From positions 992,001-1,056,000 of the forward strand of contig CANXME010000542.1 in the NCBI GenBank assembly GCA_948144175.1: a stretch of 64,000 nt of DNA. Direction: 5' to 3'. Both the position numbers and the translations under genes were made by a program. The stretch comes from Closterium sp. NIES-65 (taxonomy: Eukaryota > Streptophyta > Zygnematophyceae > Desmidiales > Closteriaceae). Shown piece by piece: positions 58,252 to 64,000 of the stretch (the first letter of the stretch is position 1; the number at the start of each line of letters is the position of its first letter). Below the pieces are notes generated by a model. The model saw nothing but the letters and a program-made list of their open reading frames with translations. It ran no database searches and was not told the DNA's origin.

Positions 58252-61139
58252 ATGGCGGACTCTAGCCCGCCTCCCACCCACACAGATCATATAGTAGCTC
58301 CGATTGCTAACAACAGCAGTCGTGGCCTTACGGGCCTTGACTTCCTCCGACCTGCTAGCGCTATCGTTAACATGGCCTGCACTCGTCTCCCTGGTGCAAT
58401 TTCCACACAGCACGATATTAGAGGGGCCCTTCGTCCCACAGTACCACCCTCGGCCTCAACTCCTGCTCAGGCTGATTCTCAGCCTGACCCATCAACTAGG
58501 GCTCCGCCGACTTCTGAAATGCAGCTCTACTCTACCGCTGAGACGGGGCAGGATGGCGAGGCGTCGCCTCCTCCCGCATCTACGTCACGGCCGACACCAG
58601 CAAGGTGGATGGGCGTGAGAGTAGGGCTGAGATACGGCACGATGCGCTTTCGGCAAGCGCAAATTACCTTCCATCGTGCCTGCGCTGGAGCTTCAGCGTC
58701 AACCGCGACACCGTCCCCAATCGCAGGCCCCTCCAATCCTTCCACCTCCAACTCATCCATTGTGCTTGTCGACGAGGCAGAGCTGAAGTATCAGGACGCC
58801 CTGTACCAATACACGAAAGAGTGGTCGGGTGATTTCCTGTGGCTTGTTTTGTGTCAGCAACCTGATGGATTTCCCTCTGTGAAATGCAGTGTATGTGTGG
58901 CTCAGGGTGTGACAGGAACGAAATTCAGCCGCACAGGGCATGGTGCAGTTGACATTTAGACCCAAGCGTTCAGAGCATACCAGAGAATGAGGAAGCACGA
59001 ACGTGCTTTGAAGGAGCAGAAAATCACAGAGAGGAAGGCAAAGGGACAGACATGGCTTGACGACTGCCCCACGGTGTACGACATCGAGAAGGAGCGTGTG
59101 ATCGCTCGGCCCGTGGCCTTGCTCTTCATATGCCAATAGGATGCACCAATTGAGATGTGGGTCGACTTGGTGAAGAATCTAGCCGAACACCGGACTTCTG
59201 GTTTCCCTAAGAAAGGCTACGGTGCTTACTACACCACGTAAGACTTGTCCAAATGACACGTTTTTGCCGTTTAAGTTTCCCACTCCTTTCTAACCAGCAG
59301 GACGTGGTGTGTTTTGTTCCAGGTATGGCTTCCAGGAACTCACGAGTGCCACCGCGACATACCTCCATGCGCGCCAGCGAGAGCACATCGACGAGTCCCC
59401 TTTCCTTGGGATCACTTGTGACGAGAGCACGGATCGTGTGCGCGGCAAGCACATGATAGTGTTCATCACTTTTCTGCGAGAGCGTGCGGTCGTTACTGAG
59501 TTCTTGACGTTGCTCACCATTGACAAGTGTGATGCTGCTTCTCTCCTCTCCGTGCTCCTCTCACACTTAGAGACCACTGGCCTCGGCCTGAACAAGATAT
59601 TAGGTGTTGCGACAGACGGCGCACCGGTCATGTTGGGATCGTCTGGCGGTTTGGTCGCGCGGCTTTAACAGTGCCTGCCTCATCTCGTTGGCACCCACTG
59701 TGTCGCTCATCGGTGATTGATTGTCTTTTCCTGCCTCAAGGCATCAGGATTTATGAAACTGATATCCCTGTTGGTTTTGTCTGTCCGTGGCTGGGAAGCT
59801 CTCGCAGCCAAGGATGCTGCGTTGTCGGAGCCAGATGTTGGCTTGATTGACGTCATACTCCGTGCGGTGTGTGGCATCCTCGGGAAATCACACCCACGGC
59901 ACGGTGTCTTCATGCGTCTCCAGGAGACATTCTTACACACAAACGTGGAGATGCAGGGCATTCACGATGTCCGCTGGCTGAGTCGGGGCCAGGCCGTGGA
60001 GTGACTCTGCGAAGTCCTACCCGCGGTGATTGTGCTTCTCCAAGAGTACGACACTGCCATCTACCACGTCATAACCTCGCTGAAGTTCCATGCGTACCTT
60101 TTCTTCCTCGCTGATGTCCTGGCAGAGCTCAACAACCTCAACCTTGTATTTCAGCGACGCGAGGTGAGTGGTCCAGTGGTACGGGTCATTTTTCCCGTGC
60201 CCTCTTCAACAAACTAATCGCTATCTCCTCTTTGCTGTATTCTGCATCCCTCGCCCACCTGCAGGTTGACCTCACTGGCGTGCAGTCCCTGGTCCGCCGC
60301 ACACTCATCTTCATCCGAGAGCGCTACATCGACTGTAGGCCAAAGTTTGGCGCGGAGACAAGCAAGCGCCGGTCGCCCTTCCTCAAGCGTCTCTCGTCCA
60401 GCCGCACCGTCAAGGTGGAAGGCGTTGACAGCGATGGAAGCACGCTGAAACACAGCTTTGACTTGCACGAGGAGCCGCTGAAAGGGTACAGCAAAACGCC
60501 AGGCGACCTAGAGACTTGCATCAACACCTGCCGCTCCTATGCTGTTGCGGTAGTGGAACACCTGCAGGAGAGGTTCAAAGACCTTGATAGTTTGGACGGC
60601 GCAAAGCTCTTCATGCCGGACAGCTGGCCAAAGGACACGGACGGACGGAACAAGGAATGTGCAGCCGACCTGGAAGCCCTATTCAAGATGTTCCACATCG
60701 GCGAGCGGAGGGAGGGGCTTCTTTGTGAGTGATGCTTTCGGCAAGCGCATCACCTGCGCATGTTAGCGCAGACTGACTGGCGTGCCTCTTGCATGTGATC
60801 TTGGGTGCAGGTGTGGACAAGCGCATGGCAAAGAAGGAGCTTAGGACTCTGGTGCCTGTTCTCCAAGGAGCACCTCGTGGAGAGCGCAGCTTCCACGATG
60901 GCCTGGCGGCAATGCTCAAGACCGGCGACTGGGAGAGGAGCTACCCGAACCTTATGAAGCTGTGGGTAGCAGTGGCGGTCCTGCCGCTGAGTACAGTGGA
61001 GTGTGAAAGGGGATTTAGCAGGCAGAACATCATCAAAACCTGGCACAGGATGAGCCTCTGCAATGGAAATCTCGGCGATCTCATGTGCCTGAGCATGCTG
61101 CGATACAACGTGGATTGGGATGAGGTGGTGAAGATATGA
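58252..61139 (+). pseudogene. hAT-family transposase gene with introns, decayed
   Basis: A hAT transposase cuts out and reinserts its element with 8 bp duplications. The N-terminus is Ser/Pro/Thr-rich, then comes a zinc-finger-like CSVC with distal His near 58,885-59,010 (BED or TTF type). The RNase H-like core shows GITCDESTD (Asp at 59,420-59,422) and VATDGAPVM (Asp at 59,615-59,617), then GTHCVAHR and DVRWLSRGQAVE. The C-terminal dimerisation region reads PLSTVECERGFSRQNIIKTW (about 60,985-61,045). Introns with GT-AG ends that keep the frame are 59,238-59,322, 60,164-60,264 and 60,727-60,810; an exon boundary between about 59,690 and 59,820 is unclear. In-frame stops (TAG 58,957 and 59,137, TAA 59,665, TGA 60,002) show decay. 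It resembles ZNF862/KIAA1586-like hAT proteins. Confidence 0.86.
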
Positions 61140-61321
61140 AGGAGCAGCAAAAGCGCCGACCCACCCACAGTAAAGATCATCAGCAGCACAAGCAGCTGCA
61201 ACAGCAGCAGCGGCACCAGCAGCAGGCCAAGGGTTGGGAGAAGGTGCCCGACGACCACGATTCAGACGATGAGAGGAACAGCAGCAGTAGCAGCTCTATC
61301 TCGGATGGGGAAAACTACTAA
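61136..61321 (+). CDS. Small acidic-tail frame overlapping the transposase stop
   Basis: This 61-residue frame starts at an ATG that overlaps the transposase TGA (ATGA). It begins basic and Gln/His-rich and ends in an acidic and Ser-rich tail (VPDDHDSDDERN). The composition looks protein-like. The likeliest reading is the natural C-terminal tail of the transposase put out of frame by a small indel. A separate short gene is less likely. Confidence 0.4.
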   Translation: MKEQQKRRPTHSKDHQQHKQLQQQQRHQQQAKGWEKVPDDHDSDDERNSSSSSSISDGENY

Positions 61322-61432
61322 TTTTGGTTCTATTCAAGTGTAATAGTAGTTTAGGGGGTGTGTAATGGTCGTAGTAGTAATCTACCAGACGAACATACTG
61401 TGGCCAATATTGTGTTTCCATTTCAAACATTG

Positions 61433-61438
61433 AATAAA
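61433..61438 (+). terminator. Possible poly(A) signal of the hAT gene
   Basis: AATAAA lies about 290 bp after the transposase stop and before the subterminal repeats. The position is suitable but the motif is short. Confidence 0.4.
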
Positions 61439-61454
61439 TCATGCAACAAAAAAT

Positions 61455-61575
61455 GCCATGAGGTTTCAGGGTTTACTTCTGGCATGCCCTGAGAAATCAG
61501 GGTCCCCCTAGGGGCTCTGCCTTGAGGAGGACACGCATTTTTTAGCCATGCCCTGAGGGCCCAGGGTCCCTAAAA
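61455..61575. repeat. Right subterminal dyad repeats of hAT element
   Basis: CCCTGAGAAATCAGGG near 61,490 and CCCTGAGGGCCCAGGG near 61,550 mirror the dyads inside the left end. Confidence 0.68.
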
Positions 61576-61592
61576 TTGAATCTGAGGCCCTG
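61562..61592 (-). repeat. Right terminal inverted repeat of hAT element
   Basis: It ends AGGCCCTG at 61,592, complementary to the left CAGGGCCT. GTTCGGGA follows as the duplicated target. Confidence 0.82.
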
Positions 61593-61600
61593 GTTCGGGA

Positions 61601-62370
61601 TCAAGGAGCATGTGACAGGATTACAGGTTTAAAGCCCGAGTTCTACATAGCGGTCTTCGCCACAAACCATGTTACCAGCTGGGCCACAACAAAGTATCGC
61701 TTTCATGCGGCACAGGTTATCCGTGGTTGGCCAGTGAAAAACCTGTACTGCCGACGAGAGGGAGGCAAGGCAACACGATACTATTCATGTTCAGTAAAGT
61801 TGGAAACCATCAGAACCTCTTTGGCAAGCATATTAGAGGCAAAATAGTAGTGCCCTTAGCAAAGCAGACATAGGCGCTAGGCTCAGAACCGGATCTTCGC
61901 CTCTCGACAGCACGAATGTGTTCCGTGCCTTCCGCTCCCCCCGTCAATCCATCTTAGCCCAATCCCGATGCCCTCAAGGTCCTTGTTTGCTAAGGCAAAA
62001 TTCGCTGGTCCTCGCTGCGCAGGGCGCTACTAAATGATCCCCGCCGCCTCTCAATCGCCGAAACGTCGCGCGCGTGTCCCCTCGTCGCACTTGTTTCCCC
62101 TCGTCGCACTCGTTTCGCGTCATCGCACTTGTTTCCCCTCGTCGCGAGGGTCTCTCGTCCTCGCACTCGCTATCCGTCATCGCCCTCACTCCCCCTTGTC
62201 ACGCTCGCTCCCCCACGGCAGCCGTAGGGAGTGTAGTAAGGAAGGAGACAGAGAGGACAAGAAGGGATGAGAAATGGAGGGCGGAGAGATATGGGAGTGG
62301 GAAGGCTGGAAGAGATGCGGGAGGGCGGGGTGCAATGGGAGCGGGACAGCGGGAAGGAAGGAGATAGGCC
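61601..62370. other. Unassigned sequence right of the hAT element
   Basis: No gene is recognised. At about 62,075-62,210 there are imperfect 19 bp units around CCCCTCGTCGCACTTGTTT. They may be distantly related, in inverse orientation, to the minisatellite that follows. Proline-rich frames on the minus strand come from repeat composition. Confidence 0.5.
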
Positions 62371-62780
62371 AGGGGGAACTACGAGCGACGGAGGGAACTG
62401 CGGGCGACGGAGGGAACTGCGGGCGACGGAGGGAACTGCGGGCGACGGAGGGAACTGCGGGCGACGGAGGGAACTGCGGGCGACGGAGGGAACTGCGGGC
62501 GACGGAGGGAACTGCGGGCGACGGAGGGAACTGCGGGCGACGGAGGGAACTGCGGGCAACGGAGGGAACTGCGGGCGACGGAGGGAACTGCGGGCGACGG
62601 AGGGAACTGCGGGCGACGGAGGGAACTGCGGGCGACGGAGGGAACTGCGGGCGACGGAGGAAACTGCGGGCGACGGAGGGAACTGCGGGCGACTGAGGGA
62701 ACTGCGGGCGACGGAGGGAACTGCGGGCGACGGAGGGAACTGTGGGTGATGGAGGGAATTGCGGGCGACGGGGGAGGGGG
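62371..62780. repeat. 19 bp minisatellite, about 21 units
   Basis: The unit CGGAGGGAACTGCGGGCGA is repeated about 21 times with few changes. Since 19 is not a multiple of three, all frames stay open and give a 19-residue periodic peptide on either strand. Those are artefacts, not proteins. Confidence 0.93.
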
Positions 62781-63019
62781 AACGACCGCGATGGGGATGG
62801 GGGGGAGAGGGTGATGGAAGATAGGTGGTAGGGAAGGGGAGATGGTGATAGAAATGGAAGGGCGCGTTCATGGGAAGAGTGAGAGAAAGGCTGGGAGAGA
62901 TTGAAAGAGAGAGGCGGGGAGGGATGTGAGGGGGGGGAGGGAAGAGGATAACAGGGGGTAGGCAAATCAGTGGTTGGAGGAAGGACTGTGGGGTAAAACA
63001 GGTTGGTAGGGAGGATGGA
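62781..63019. other. Purine-rich spacer between minisatellites
   Basis: G/A-rich plus strand with runs such as GGGGGAGGG. No gene or known repeat. Confidence 0.5.
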
Positions 63020-63907
63020 TGTGTTTGGGGATATGTGTTTGAGGATATGTATTTGGGGATATGTGTTTGGGGATATGTGTTTGGGGATATGTGTTTGAGG
63101 ATATGTGTTTGAGGATATGTGTTTGGGGATATGTGTTTGAGGATATGGGTTTGGGGTCATGTGTTTGAGGATATGTGTTTGGGGATATGTGTTTGAGGAT
63201 ATGTGTTTGGGGATATGTGTTTGAGGATATGTTTTTGGGGATATGTGTTTGAGGATATGTGTTTGGGGATATGTGTTTAAGGATGTGTTTGGGGATATGT
63301 GTTTGGGGATATGTGTTTGAGGATATGTGTTTGAGGATGTGTTTGGGGATATGTGTTTGGGGATATGTGTTTGAGGATATGTCTTTAGGGATATGTGTTT
63401 GGGGATATGTGTTTGGGGATATGTGTTTGAGGATATGTCTTTAGGGATATGTGTTTGGGGATATGTGTTTGAGAATATGTGTTTGGAAATATGTGTTTGA
63501 GGATATGTATTTGGGGATATGTGTTTGGAAATATGTGTTTGAGGATATGTGTTTGAGGATATGCGTTTGGGGATATGTGTTAGAGGATATGTGTTTGAGG
63601 ATATACGTTTGGGGATATGAGTTTGGGGAGGATATACGTTTGGGGATATGTGTTTGGGGATATGTGTTTGGGGATATGCGTTTGGGGATATGCGTTTGGG
63701 GATATGCGTTTGGGGATATGCGTTTGGGGATATGCGTTTGAGGATATGTGTTTGGGGATATGGGTTTGGGGATATGTGTTTGAGGATATGTGTTTGGGGA
63801 TATGTGTTTGGGGATATGTGTTTGGGGATATGTGTTTGAGGATATGTGTTTGGGGATATGTGTTTGGGGATATGTGTTTGGGGATATGTGTTTGGGGATA
63901 TGTGTTA
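63020..63907. repeat. 14 bp minisatellite, about 63 units
   Basis: The unit is TTTGGGGATATGTG, with a common variant TTTGAGGATATGTG. The two alternate irregularly, and some units are 12-13 bp or carry GCG for GTG in runs (about 63,670-63,735). Periodic Gly/Tyr/Val/Met-rich frames are artefacts of the repeat. Confidence 0.94.
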
Positions 63908-64000
63908 GAGACTTAGGACGGAGTCTATGAAGATTAGGGGCCGAAATATCACAAAATCGTTTCTCAATTCCTGGACGGAATAGTCGCGCTCACAAGAAAC
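63908..64000. other. Unassigned window end
   Basis: The 93 bp after the minisatellite hold nothing recognisable. Confidence 0.5.

Larger units (their letters stand above)
26185..61592 (+). mobile_element. hAT DNA transposon split by a nested gypsy element
   Basis: The ends begin CAGGGCCT in inverted orientation (26,185 onward; complement at 61,592). They are flanked by a perfect 8 bp target duplication, GTTCGGGA (26,177-26,184 and 61,593-61,600), the length diagnostic of hAT. Just inside both ends lie copies of a CCCTGA/TCAGGG dyad. A transposase gene with hAT motifs occupies 58,252-61,139. The gypsy element at 26,521-57,927 lies in the left part. Without it and its duplication the transposon is about 4.0 kb, a usual hAT size. 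Stop codons in the transposase show it is no longer autonomous. Confidence 0.92.

Noticed and set aside
62170-63160. Periodic proline/serine-rich and Asn/Pro-rich proteins on the minus strand
   Set aside because: They mirror the 19 bp and 14 bp minisatellites exactly; no start context or non-repeat domain supports a gene.
63020-63907. Telomeric repeat (resembles ciliate TTTTGGGG)
   Set aside because: The unit is 14 bp with ATATGTG and the array is followed by ordinary sequence, so it is interstitial and not a plant-type telomere (TTTAGGG).
1-64000. A host defence, biosynthetic or other novel gene system
   Set aside because: Every coding signal I could recognise belongs to a transposable element; the remaining gaps are short and show no convincing gene.

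Overview
The window is almost entirely transposable elements: I count 14, several nested inside one another, and I recognise no ordinary host gene. The green-plant style Ty1/copia elements (primer sites of the initiator-Met tRNA type, Gag-Pol in one frame), a chromodomain Ty3/gypsy element, a hAT gene with short GT-AG introns and the high GC suggest a green-lineage eukaryote, possibly a streptophyte alga or early-diverging plant. The species is a guess. For reference I number the LTR elements R1-R11. Layout, 1-15.6 kb: R1 is the end of a small non-autonomous LTR element. It is followed by an unassigned gap, copia element R2 (minus strand) and copia element R3 (plus strand, one LTR recognised). 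Layout, 15.75-25.8 kb: a Tc1/mariner DNA transposon (minus strand, native length about 1.6 kb) is split by two retroelements, the 1.5 kb non-autonomous R4 and the 7 kb copia R5. Layout, 26.2-61.6 kb: a hAT DNA transposon (plus strand, native length about 4.0 kb, perfect 8 bp target duplication) holds a Ty3/gypsy chromovirus (minus strand, native about 5.35 kb, target duplication GCAGG). That gypsy element has taken five further LTR elements: non-autonomous R6, copia R7, copia R8, non-autonomous R9, and copia R10, which sits inside the gypsy 5' LTR. R10 itself carries a solo LTR, R11. This gives four levels of nesting: hAT, gypsy, copia, solo LTR. Each inner gypsy guest has a perfect 5 bp target duplication, and removing the guests restores one continuous host element each time. 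Layout, 61.6-64 kb: unassigned sequence, then a 19 bp minisatellite and a long 14 bp minisatellite. How the elements relate: six copia elements supply Gag-Pol; R7 looks nearly whole and the others are broken. R1 and R4 carry copia-like LTRs, primer site, polypurine tract and 3' end but no recognisable proteins, so they probably depended on copia relatives. R6 and R9 form a second non-autonomous family with longer LTRs. Most interesting for follow-up: the ordered nesting, a widely spaced Cys/His motif in the copia Gag that replaces the usual zinc knuckle, and copy-specific GC-rich tandem repeats in the copia leaders. I did not find a new defence, metabolic or signalling system. LTR differences and repeat numbers quoted were counted by eye.
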